The translations under genes were made by a program, and so were the position numbers. The notes under the pieces are model-generated. The model was not told the origin of the DNA and made no database searches. It worked only from the letters and a program-made list of their open reading frames with translations. This document shows positions 26,716 to 35,030 of a stretch of 64,000 nucleotides of DNA, piece after piece. Source of the DNA: Bacteroidales bacterium UBA1797 (GTDB lineage: Bacteria > Bacteroidota > Bacteroidia > Bacteroidales > VadinHA17); assembly GCA_002319885.1 (NCBI GenBank), contig DCFT01000027.1, positions 16,295 to 80,294 of the forward strand. The letters are read 5' to 3'. Position 1 is the stretch's first letter, and every line of letters begins with the position of its first letter.

Positions 26716-28330
26716 GTGCCTGAAGATTTTTATTTTTTGATTTTTTTGTATGGAGAAAAATTATTGGTATTCCTCCTATAAATGTTATAATACCTGCAAG
26801 AAGAAAATCATCGTCTATACCTTGTATATATGATTGTTTCGTGAGATTTGAAAGAAGCAGAGCCTCACTCTGTCTTGTTGAATTGGAAGGAGAACTACCG
26901 GCTTCATTTTGAAGATGATATTTTATTCTTGACGATGTCTCCCTGAAAATCTCAGAACCCGGTTTAATTGCTGCGCCGAAGGTCTGGGTATGAAAGTTGA
27001 CTCTTGAAGTAAGTACAGTAGCAAGTAAAGCAACACCCAGACTTCCCCCCAGCTGGCGTATCGAGTTAGTAATGGCTGAGGCCTGTGCCATCTTATCACG
27101 TGGTATCTCCGACAGCGAGACAGTTGTTAAGGCTGTAAACATTAAACCCATGGCTACTCCTCTGATATATAATGACAGCATTATGTAATTCAATTCGGTA
27201 AGCCACGAAAGGTAAGCATTGAGGTAAAAACTAAAGGCAAATAGAACAACGCCTATGAAAAGAGGAATTTTTGGATTTAATTTATCCGAAATCCTTCCTG
27301 AAATAGGAGCAATTATACCTTGCAAAATCCCCATAGGGAGAAAAACCGAACCGGCCTGCAAAGCTGTGTAGCCCAAAGAATTCTGTAAATAAATAGGTAA
27401 TAGGAATGTACTGCCGAACATCCCAAGACTAAAGATTACAAGAATTATGTTTGCTATACCAAAATTATGGTACTTTAAAAGCCTGAGATCAAGAAGTGGC
27501 TCTTTAACAGTAAATTCCGCAGTTATAAAAACAGCCAGGGAGATTAGAGCAATTGCTCCGAAAATAAGTATGAAAGGGGCATGCCAGCCTGCAGAGTTTG
27601 TTGCTGCATTTCCCTGGGAAAGAATGTAAAGTGTGAGTGGAAGGAAAATAGTTACTGAAATGAATCCTACAATATCAAATTCACGTGTTTTTCTGTTAAT
27701 ATATTCACTTTGAATTACTATTGTAAACAACATAGCTAATATCCCGATTGGAATATTAACGTCGAAAATAAGTGGCCAGCTGAAAGTGTCAATCAGAAAG
27801 CCCCCTATCAGTGGCCCGAATGATACTGAGGCTGCTGCAGCGATACCCCAGAATCCCAATGCAATACCTCTTTGGTTAGGTGGAAATTCCCTTGTAATTA
27901 TTGCCATTCCCAAAGGCTGAATAGTACCGGCTCCCAAACCTTGAATAACCCTCGATGCTATCAACATATTTTCGTTCGACGACCTTCCGCATAACATAGA
28001 TCCTAAAGTAAAAAGGAATAATCCAATGAAATACAACCGTTTGTACCCGAACTTATCGGCTAGCCAACCCGAAGTGGGAAGCGCTACGGCCATCGCCAGC
28101 ATATATGCCGTTACAACCCATTCAATTTTATCGAGACTGACACCAAAGGATGCCATAATTTTTGGTAAACCTACATTTACTATTGTGGCATCAAGTACTG
28201 CCATAAAAGTACCAAGCATAATATTTGCCAGCAGGAACCATTTGTATGACAAATGCTTAGGATGAAAAGGTGAATTACCTTTCCTAACAAGGTACCTGAT
28301 ACGGTGAGATGGCGTTCTTCGTCTTTCCAT
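26705..28330 (-). CDS. DHA2 family MFS drug exporter (EmrB-like)
   Basis: A 541-residue major facilitator with 14 predicted helices. MFS motifs are GWLADKFGYKR (loop 2-3) and the DHA2-typical DATIVNVGLPKI in the first helix. EmrB-type pumps export hydrophobic drugs and uncouplers with HlyD and TolC partners. Both partners are adjacent (1 bp after the HlyD stop; 11-bp overlap with TolC). The about 30-residue basic N-terminal tail may be longer than in nature, but no better internal start stands out. Confidence 0.93.
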   Translation of the reverse strand: MERRRTPSHRIRYLVRKGNSPFHPKHLSYKWFLLANIMLGTFMAVLDATIVNVGLPKIMASFGVSLDKIEWVVTAYMLAMAVALPTSGWLADKFGYKRLYFIGLFLFTLGSMLCGRSSNENMLIASRVIQGLGAGTIQPLGMAIITREFPPNQRGIALGFWGIAAAASVSFGPLIGGFLIDTFSWPLIFDVNIPIGILAMLFTIVIQSEYINRKTREFDIVGFISVTIFLPLTLYILSQGNAATNSAGWHAPFILIFGAIALISLAVFITAEFTVKEPLLDLRLLKYHNFGIANIILVIFSLGMFGSTFLLPIYLQNSLGYTALQAGSVFLPMGILQGIIAPISGRISDKLNPKIPLFIGVVLFAFSFYLNAYLSWLTELNYIMLSLYIRGVAMGLMFTALTTVSLSEIPRDKMAQASAITNSIRQLGGSLGVALLATVLTSRVNFHTQTFGAAIKPGSEIFRETSSRIKYHLQNEAGSSPSNSTRQSEALLLSNLTKQSYIQGIDDDFLLAGIITFIGGIPIIFLHTKKSKNKNLQAHES

Positions 28331-28331
28331 C

Positions 28332-29339
28332 TTATTTCCTGATAAGCTTTACTACTGCTGACATCCCCGATAAAATATTGAAAGAAGAGATTGCTTTATT
28401 ATTTTCTGCTTTATCTATTGAAATCCTGACAGGTATTCTCTGAGTGACTTTTGTAAAGTTTCCAGAAGCATTATTTGCGGGTATAAGAGAAAATACAGAA
28501 GCAGTGCTTGAACCGATCATGAAGACTTTACCGTCAAATTTATCTCTTGAAAATGCATCAATTGTAAATTTGACAGGCTGCCCAAGATAAACATCTGCAA
28601 TGTTTGTCTCTTCGAGGTAAGTTACTATCCATAAATCTTTACTGATAGTAATAGTAAATATTGACTGACTTGGCTGAACTACATCACCAGGAAGTAACCA
28701 CCTTTTTGCTATTACACCATCTGCGGGTGCATAAAGTTTCGTATTCCTGAGTTGTGCTTCAAGAACTTTTATCTGGGCATTTGCTGTCCCAACTGATGCT
28801 GACGCACTCGAAATCATTGATTTCGATACCAGGAGCTGGGCTTTTGCTGCGTCAAGCTGAGCTGATGCAGTTTCAAATGCCTTCTTTACATGATCAAATT
28901 GTTCAGGCGTTATAACACCACCTTCCGACTGGGTTTTTGCTCTGTTCATATCGTCAGTAGCTCTGGCCATATTTATTTCGAGCACTATAATACTTTTCTG
29001 ATCAGAAGCATATTTTACTTCCGATTGCACTAAGTTAGCCTGAGCCTGGGCCCGGAGAGCAACTGTCTGGTTTCGTTGTGCAACCATATCAGTACTGTCA
29101 AGTTCAGCCAGAAGCATGCCTTGTTTGACTTTGTCTCCTTCATCGGCATACAGAGTGGTTATTCTCCCCATTATTTTTGCTCCAACGCTTACATTGTCAG
29201 CATCCACATGTGCATCATCCGAAGTAATATACATGGAATAATCTCTGTACCAATACCATGCTCCTGCCACGACTAATAAAATAATTATTGCAAGTGGAAT
29301 ATAAACTCTGAGTCGGTTTTTCTTAGCTTCATCTTTCAT
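28332..29339 (-). CDS. HlyD/EmrA family membrane-fusion protein
   Basis: A 335-residue periplasmic adaptor. One N-terminal transmembrane helix at about 12-30 is followed by a split biotinyl-lipoyl domain (ITTLYADEGDKVKQGMLLAE and LYAPADGVIAKRWLLPGDVV). A helical hairpin lies between the halves and a beta-barrel domain at the C-terminus. It bridges the EmrB-like pump and the TolC channel. It lies 47 bp downstream of the TetR gene. Confidence 0.94.
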   Translation of the reverse strand: MKDEAKKNRLRVYIPLAIIILLVVAGAWYWYRDYSMYITSDDAHVDADNVSVGAKIMGRITTLYADEGDKVKQGMLLAELDSTDMVAQRNQTVALRAQAQANLVQSEVKYASDQKSIIVLEINMARATDDMNRAKTQSEGGVITPEQFDHVKKAFETASAQLDAAKAQLLVSKSMISSASASVGTANAQIKVLEAQLRNTKLYAPADGVIAKRWLLPGDVVQPSQSIFTITISKDLWIVTYLEETNIADVYLGQPVKFTIDAFSRDKFDGKVFMIGSSTASVFSLIPANNASGNFTKVTQRIPVRISIDKAENNKAISSFNILSGMSAVVKLIRK

Positions 29340-29386
29340 AAAACTGTTCTTAATTAAATTATGTTGGTAATAGTCAATATATCAAA

Positions 29387-30019
29387 TTATTTGCATTTTA
29401 AACCCCTGATAAAAAAATTGGTAAAAGCAATTGTTTTCTCAAGAAGCCGGTCAAATTCTTCCTGTTCTATAAATAATTTTTTCTTTTCATTAACTAATGT
29501 TGCCCTTAATCCCTTAAGAAGATCAAGATAAAGACTGGCAGTCTGGTCAACATCATCGATAAAAAAGATTCCACCACTTATCCCTTTTTTAAATATCTCT
29601 TTTATAATTTCCTTTTCTTTTCCTTTAAAATTCTCAAGTGTTTCCCTGAAACCCGGTTTCAAATCCGAATAAGCTTCAAGTCTTAATCTGCTTAAATTAA
29701 GCAAAGTGCGAAAATATGAGAGACGAATGCCAGCATATTCCTGAAGTAATTGCTCCGGTTCGTTAATACTTGATATCCTGTCTGAAATATTTGATAAAAA
29801 CTCAGCCTGTTCCTTTTCAACTACTGCCTTATAGAGACTTTCTTTATCCGGAAAATAATAGTATAATGATGCTTTCGAAAGATTTAGATCATCTGCAATT
29901 TCGCGCATTGATGTTTTTTCAATTCCGAATAACCCAAAGCGCTTCTGCGATGCTTCGATTATCATTTGCACCTTATCAGTCTTCTCCGTCTTCTCAGAAG
30001 TAAATCTTGAAATATTCAT
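29387..30019 (-). CDS. TetR/AcrR family transcriptional regulator of the efflux operon
   Basis: A 210-residue TetR-type repressor. The N-terminal HTH contains TSMREIADDLNLSKASLYYY, followed by FPDKESLYKAVV; the rest is a helical ligand-binding domain. It is first in the operon with hlyD, the MFS gene and tolC, so it most likely represses its own promoter and is released by pump substrates. The frame opens at 30046. The ATG at 30019 is favoured because it starts a normal TetR N-terminus and leaves room for an imperfect palindrome 31 bp upstream. Confidence 0.9.
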   Translation of the reverse strand: MNISRFTSEKTEKTDKVQMIIEASQKRFGLFGIEKTSMREIADDLNLSKASLYYYFPDKESLYKAVVEKEQAEFLSNISDRISSINEPEQLLQEYAGIRLSYFRTLLNLSRLRLEAYSDLKPGFRETLENFKGKEKEIIKEIFKKGISGGIFFIDDVDQTASLYLDLLKGLRATLVNEKKKLFIEQEEFDRLLEKTIAFTNFFIRGLKCK

Positions 30020-30046
30020 TTTAATAAAAAGATGCAAATATAACAT

Positions 30047-30346
30047 CCTGCCTGACTAAGTTGTTCAAATGGTCAGGAAAAATTATAATATTTTTTAATT
30101 TAAAATTAAAATTGAATCATAAAGTAAACATAATGATGTATTTAGAAAATGTATTTTTTAAAATATTTTTATTAACAAAGTCTTTGATTACTAAAAAAGA
30201 CCATTTACAACACATGCTCAAAATATTTCTCAATAATATTTTCAACTATGTTTAAGTAACCGTACATTTGAAACCAACACAGTACAACAAAATAGGATCT
30301 TAATTTTCGGTCAGATTGAAAAAATAATTTTATAATTTAAATATTT
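30047..30346. other. AT-rich intergenic region between divergent tetR and a secreted-protein gene
   Basis: Contains the candidate TetR operator at 30051-30077 and otherwise long A/T runs. A 64-codon open frame at 30061-30255 is low-complexity Lys/Phe/Asn/Ile and starts inside the palindrome, so I do not treat it as a gene. Confidence 0.6.
30051..30077. promoter_or_regulatory. Candidate TetR operator palindrome
   Basis: An imperfect inverted repeat with half-sites CCTGACTA and TGGTCAGG (7 of 8 bases complementary) separated by 11 bp. It sits just upstream of the tetR start. Position and symmetry fit an autoregulatory TetR-family site, but no experimental consensus is available here. Confidence 0.45.
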
Positions 30347-30754
30347 ATGAAAACGGTTAGGGCAACCATTATTATTTTTCTGATTCTTGGATGTGCTTTG
30401 AAAGCAGAATGTCAGAAATCGCGACCGAATGATAAAATTAAAAGTGTTATTGTGTCGGAGGAGAAATATGATATGCTGGTTAAAAAGCAGTACAGGGAAT
30501 CAGAAACATACTACGATGAACGAGGCAATGAGCTTGAATCCATTACCTATAAACAAGGTAAGGTCGATAAACACTTTAAATACCAGTATGATTCAGATAA
30601 TAACAAGATAAAAGAGGAAGAGTTTGATCCTTCCGGAAAGCTAAAGGAGTCATCGGAGTATAAATATGTAAATGGTTTACGCTCTGAGAAAACAGTCTAC
30701 GATTCCAATAAGAAGCTGAAGTCCAGAAAGACTTATGTCTATACCTCATATTAA
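30347..30754 (+). CDS. Small secreted protein with YD-like beta repeats
   Basis: A 135-residue protein with a signal peptide (about residues 1-22). The mature part is a run of short charged beta repeats of the type (Y)YDxxGxxLE / YKYxxGxxxE, resembling the YD/RHS-like or DUF3836-type repeats seen in Bacteroidota. No catalytic motif is visible. It ends 3 bp before the VTC gene, so it is probably the first gene of that operon, yet I do not recognise a function. Confidence 0.7.
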   Translation: MKTVRATIIIFLILGCALKAECQKSRPNDKIKSVIVSEEKYDMLVKKQYRESETYYDERGNELESITYKQGKVDKHFKYQYDSDNNKIKEEEFDPSGKLKESSEYKYVNGLRSEKTVYDSNKKLKSRKTYVYTSY

Positions 30755-30757
30755 AAG

Positions 30758-31540
30758 ATGTATAGCTCTGATATTCAAACACAACTAAGTTCATTTCATT
30801 CCATTGGTTTAAATGAAATGAATGAAGCAATTTTAATGAACAGGTTTGAAACAAAGTATGTTATCTCCGTAAGGAAACTACCTGAGCTGCTGGCTCGTTT
30901 GTCGGGAAGCTATTATATTCTTGAAATTAATAATATCCGGTCACTTCCATATAAAACTATATATCTCGATACTTCTGACCTTTTGTTTTATATGCAACAG
31001 ATTAGAGGTAAACTCGAAAGAGACAAAGTAAGATACAGGATTTACGAATCCACGGGGCTTTCCTTTCTTGAGATAAAGAAGAAAACCAATAAGAACAAAA
31101 CAATTAAATGGCGGATTGAAAACAGCCTGCAGTCAGATTCTCCCGATGGAAACGCATCAGCGTTTATTAAAGAATATCTTCACTATAATTGTTCCGGTCT
31201 CAGACCGGTCCTCATAAACGGATTTACCCGGATCACGCTGGTGGGAAGAGAACTTAATGAACGGATCACTATGGATTTTAATATCAATTTCTCAAGCCCT
31301 TGTGGTAAAAATTGCAAGTTGCCGTTTTTAGCAATTGTCGAATTAAAAAGGGAAAAGTATTCTGGTCAGGCTTCCACACGAAATATCATGAAACAGATCG
31401 GCTTCAAACCTTCAGGTTTCAGTAAATATTGCATAGGAAGTGCATTAATAAATGATATACCCCGGAAAAACAGATTAAAACCAAATTTGCTATTAATCAA
31501 TAAGATAGAAAATGAATACATTAATTCTCATGATGTCTGA
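30758..31540 (+). CDS. VTC-domain protein (polyphosphate polymerase-like)
   Basis: A 260-residue protein matching the VTC domain, a tunnel-type fold related to CYTH. Basic and acidic strands typical of the polyphosphate tunnel are visible: FETKYVISV at residue 28, YKTIYLDT, KVRYRIYES, LEIKKKTNKNKTIKWR and AIVELKREKYSGQ. In yeast Vtc4 this domain makes polyphosphate from ATP. Bacterial homologues are typically paired with a DUF4956 membrane protein, exactly as here. The overlap with the DUF4956 gene is up to 29 bp. Confidence 0.88.
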   Translation: MYSSDIQTQLSSFHSIGLNEMNEAILMNRFETKYVISVRKLPELLARLSGSYYILEINNIRSLPYKTIYLDTSDLLFYMQQIRGKLERDKVRYRIYESTGLSFLEIKKKTNKNKTIKWRIENSLQSDSPDGNASAFIKEYLHYNCSGLRPVLINGFTRITLVGRELNERITMDFNINFSSPCGKNCKLPFLAIVELKREKYSGQASTRNIMKQIGFKPSGFSKYCIGSALINDIPRKNRLKPNLLLINKIENEYINSHDV

Positions 31541-32213
31541 CAAAATAGATCTTGCAGGCATTGAAATTATTGACATCCCAAGTTTTTTAGAGTTGCTTGG
31601 ACGATTTACCTTAAATATGGCTGTAATTCTGATCCTGGTGCGGTGGTTGTATTATTCTACCACCAAAAGAAAAGATTATCTTTTTACCTATATACTGATT
31701 TCGAGCCTTATTTTCAGTTTGTGTTACCTCCTTGCAAGCGTTAAACTTCAGATAGGGTTTGCACTTGGACTTTTTGCAATTTTCGGGATAATAAGGTACA
31801 GAACCAACTCTATACCAATAAAAGAGATGACCTATCTTTTTCTGACAATAGGTGTCTCAATAATTAATGCTCTCGCCGACACCAAAACAAGTGTTGCTGA
31901 AGTTCTCTTTACAAACTTTGCAATTATTTCAATAGCATTTTGCATGGAGAAGATATGGCTTCAGAAACATGAGTTATCAAAGATCATCATATATGAAAGG
32001 ATTGATCTCATTAAACCGGAAAATAACCAGGAACTGATTAATGATCTCCAGTCAAGGACAGGCATAAAGAAAATCAAAAGAGTCGAAATAGGAAAAATCG
32101 ATTTCCTGAGAGATACATGCACTCTTGAAATGTTCTATGATGTAATTGGATATCATGCAAATACTGTTAGTGAATTTGAAAGTAAAAATGATAATGACGA
32201 TGACGACGATTAA
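31512..32213 (+). CDS. DUF4956 family membrane protein
   Basis: A 233-residue protein with four or five helices in the first half (about residues 28-140), including FALGLFAIFGIIRYRTNSIP, the family hallmark. A cytoplasmic domain follows and ends in an acidic tail (Asn-Asp-Asn then five Asp). DUF4956 proteins accompany VTC-domain proteins and may form a membrane channel or anchor for polyphosphate synthesis; this is not proven. Alternative starts lie at 31530 and 31533, close to the VTC stop. Confidence 0.88.
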   Translation: MNTLILMMSDKIDLAGIEIIDIPSFLELLGRFTLNMAVILILVRWLYYSTTKRKDYLFTYILISSLIFSLCYLLASVKLQIGFALGLFAIFGIIRYRTNSIPIKEMTYLFLTIGVSIINALADTKTSVAEVLFTNFAIISIAFCMEKIWLQKHELSKIIIYERIDLIKPENNQELINDLQSRTGIKKIKRVEIGKIDFLRDTCTLEMFYDVIGYHANTVSEFESKNDNDDDDD

Positions 32214-32874
32214 TAAATGGTGTCTTACAGTATTTTTATGTTTTCTGCCCCTGCTTGTTTCAGCTCAGAAAAAAGACTTTGGGATATGGTATGGAGTTTC
32301 AGCTGAACATAAAATAAGTAATAAGCTGGTGATCAATTTATCCACTGATGTCCGGACATTTAAAAAAGCATCCAGGGTTGACGAGGCTTTCCTTGAGGGC
32401 GGACTTGATTATAATTTCATCAAATATTTATCATTAGATTGTTCCTATCGTCTTATAAAAAAAATAGAAGACAACAATTCATACTATTTTCAGCATAAAG
32501 TATTTATGGATATAAAGGCCAATGCTCCACTGGGAAATTTCAGTTTTACCACCCGTTTAAGATTTCAAATAAGGACTAAAACATATATTCAGGATGATAA
32601 TGATAACTACCCCGATTATACAGGGCAGATTAAATTTAAAGTGTTATACAAAACTCAGTCCTTTCCTTTAAATCCTTATATATATGTAGAATCATTTCGT
32701 CCAATGTTTTCCGGAAAATCAGGAACGGTGGACAAGAACAAGTTTTCGGCAGGGATGGAACTCAGAATTACAAAAAGACATTCCATTGAAGCAGAATATA
32801 TCTTCCAGCGTGACTTTCAACCACAGCTGTCAGATATTAATATAATATCAGTTAACTATAATATTAAGTTTTAG
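32188..32874 (+). CDS. DUF2490 family outer-membrane beta-barrel protein
   Basis: A roughly 228-residue secreted protein with a signal peptide (TVFLCFLPLLVSAQ). Alternating beta strands such as YLSLDCSYRLIKK, FTTRLRFQIRTKT and HSIEAEYIFQRDFQP suggest a small outer-membrane barrel of the DUF2490 family. The frame is open from 32146, inside the DUF4956 gene. The start is one of three ATGs at 32188, 32194 or 32200; the first is given. It is translationally coupled to DUF4956, so it belongs to the same unit, with unknown role. Confidence 0.8.
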   Translation: MIMTMTTINKWCLTVFLCFLPLLVSAQKKDFGIWYGVSAEHKISNKLVINLSTDVRTFKKASRVDEAFLEGGLDYNFIKYLSLDCSYRLIKKIEDNNSYYFQHKVFMDIKANAPLGNFSFTTRLRFQIRTKTYIQDDNDNYPDYTGQIKFKVLYKTQSFPLNPYIYVESFRPMFSGKSGTVDKNKFSAGMELRITKRHSIEAEYIFQRDFQPQLSDINIISVNYNIKF

Positions 32875-32919
32875 TTATGCTTCCGGTGAAATTAAAGTCA
32901 GTTATGAAACTGAATTCAA

Positions 32920-34866
32920 CTAATTTGTAAAGAATAGCAACATTGCCAATGCTACTGCAGTAATGAAAATAGTTACAGGTAAACTGACCTTTATAGCAGT
33001 ACTGCGATCCTGATCTGATACTATCTTTGACTTTCTTATATTTCTTAAGCTAAGATATAAACCTGTCAGAACAGCAAATGCCTGAAGCCATGGAATAAAC
33101 TGGGGTAAAAACTGGTGCCACGGAGAATTAGCGGTTCCGAAGAAATCCCAGCCCCAACCAAAAGGATCTGAAAGAGATTGTTTGATAAATGTAACATTCA
33201 CAAACAGCATAGGTATTACAAATGCAATCCAGTTCATTAATGCAAAGGGAAGAAGAGATCCGGCATATTCAAGAAATATCTCCTTCCTGTTACTCCTGAT
33301 TTTTGCAAGTTTTGAACCCAGAGATGAAAGCAGATAAATGATTCCAGGAACAAGGATAAGAACTGATGACCACATTATCAGCGAATAAATACCAAATAAA
33401 CCCCAGTTATGTTTATCAAGAATGTTTACATAATCACGAACGACGGGCCATGGTCCAAGATATAATATACTATAGATTATTGAAATTGTAAAAGTCGCCA
33501 TCGACATCCATGCCTCACTAAAGTTGCGGGCACCTTTCTCAGTTGCGAAGGGTCTGCTATAAAGAGATACATTATTATATGTGCAGCTTCGGAGACATTC
33601 AAGGCAAAGCCCGCAATCGCTGTTTTCCTTTATCCTGCCTACATTCAGTCCATATGGACAAGCCCATCCGTTTGTATTGCCATTCTCACAGTAATGAGGC
33701 TTGCATTGATCACAGGTCGCCTGTGATTTGTTTCTGAGAGCCAATGTACTCATCCTTGAAAAAGGCCCCACAAATACACTTACAGGGCAAACGTAACGAC
33801 AAAACGCCCTGAGTTCAAAAATTCCTGACATCAGTGTTGGAACAACCATCAGCATTAGAACGGTAATGCCTGAAATAAAAGGAGTAGCAACCAGTGTAGT
33901 TGAAAATGTCGCAAGCAGTAAAAAGATGATTAATCTTAACCAGTCATTTTTTAACCATTCAGGCCATTTCAGGAAAAGTCCGGAAAACTTATTATTAAAG
34001 TTTTTCGTTTTGCCTTTAACCGGATTAAAGAATGATTTTCGCTGAATGAGATCGCCGAAGAAGGGCAAAGGACAAATCGTGCACCAGAATCTTCCAAAAA
34101 CAGGTGTAATAAGGGCAACAAGGGCAAACAACCAGACGGCCCACATTAAAAGAACTCCCAGATTTCTGCCTGATACCTTTGTACCAAAAACTGAGGTCAG
34201 AATTACGATATATATCATGACCATAGTAATCAATGTTAAAGTGGCCTGGGTATATCGCGATACTATTATCTTTTTTAAAATACCTGTTTCTTTAAGCAAA
34301 TCTTTATAACCTGCTTTGTCATCTTCACTTTCTGTACCTGCATTTGCATTTTTAAAAAATGAAAGCAGCCATATTACAAATACTCCAATAAGGCTGCCAA
34401 TACTGAAGATCAGCAAAGTATTGGGTTCAATGATAAGCTTACCCTGCTCAAAGGCGTGCATCGGGCCACACCATACATGACAGCGATAGTTGCTTTTTGA
34501 AACTATATAATTATAAAATCCTGTATGCCTTGCAATCAGGATGACTTCCTTTTCAATAATTTGTTCAGCAGAAGGATCACTAGTTTTGAAAACGGTAACC
34601 TCGTTGCGCGACGGGCTAATTTTGACGTCTATATCAAATTCCTGGAGAAAAAATGAATGCCCGGTATCGTCAGTAGAAAATGTCAGATGCAATGTGTCAC
34701 CACGGTTGCATCGTATTACATACGGATCTTTACCGTAACGGAAACTCCTTATGTGAATGTACCTGCTAGTTGGTTTTTCTGTAAAAAACTGGATAGCAAT
34801 TGCCGGTATCAATCCAAAACAAATGATTATTAAGAGATTAATAAGATGCCTGCCGGTAACTCTCAT
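32920..34866 (-). CDS. CuA-like cupredoxin domain fused to a NosR/NapH-type polyferredoxin membrane protein
   Basis: A 648-residue membrane protein. The N-terminal anchor helix (8-27) is followed by a periplasmic cupredoxin domain (about 35-148) resembling cytochrome oxidase subunit II. His70 lies in TDDTGHSFFLQEF, and C129-x3-C133-x3-H137 in YRCHVWCGPMHAFE. The position of the axial CuA Met is Glu140. Then come about ten helices with NapH/NosR-type Fe-S motifs: FWCTICP, FCRYVCP, CDQCKPHYC with ACPYG, and CGLCLECLRSC. It could pass electrons between a quinol-linked Fe-S relay and a periplasmic copper site. It is divergent (164 bp) from an FG-GAP gene leading two PQQ-like propellers. No nitrous oxide reductase or oxidase gene is nearby. 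Confidence 0.82.
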   Translation of the reverse strand: MRVTGRHLINLLIIICFGLIPAIAIQFFTEKPTSRYIHIRSFRYGKDPYVIRCNRGDTLHLTFSTDDTGHSFFLQEFDIDVKISPSRNEVTVFKTSDPSAEQIIEKEVILIARHTGFYNYIVSKSNYRCHVWCGPMHAFEQGKLIIEPNTLLIFSIGSLIGVFVIWLLSFFKNANAGTESEDDKAGYKDLLKETGILKKIIVSRYTQATLTLITMVMIYIVILTSVFGTKVSGRNLGVLLMWAVWLFALVALITPVFGRFWCTICPLPFFGDLIQRKSFFNPVKGKTKNFNNKFSGLFLKWPEWLKNDWLRLIIFLLLATFSTTLVATPFISGITVLMLMVVPTLMSGIFELRAFCRYVCPVSVFVGPFSRMSTLALRNKSQATCDQCKPHYCENGNTNGWACPYGLNVGRIKENSDCGLCLECLRSCTYNNVSLYSRPFATEKGARNFSEAWMSMATFTISIIYSILYLGPWPVVRDYVNILDKHNWGLFGIYSLIMWSSVLILVPGIIYLLSSLGSKLAKIRSNRKEIFLEYAGSLLPFALMNWIAFVIPMLFVNVTFIKQSLSDPFGWGWDFFGTANSPWHQFLPQFIPWLQAFAVLTGLYLSLRNIRKSKIVSDQDRSTAIKVSLPVTIFITAVALAMLLFFTN

Positions 34867-35030
34867 ACTGGATAAATATCAATAATTATACTGATCTTCA
34901 CGACTCCCAAATAGCATATTCTATAATTTTCAATGATAATTAATTTATTTCAATGCAATGCTGTCATAAAGCACATTTAGATTATTTTTGCGGTTAATGT
35001 TTTATTTGAAAAAAGTAAAAATAGCAAAGC

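Noticed and set aside
30061..30255. 64-codon open frame between tetR and the secreted-protein gene
   Set aside because: Low-complexity A/T-driven sequence that overlaps the candidate operator; no neighbour coupling.
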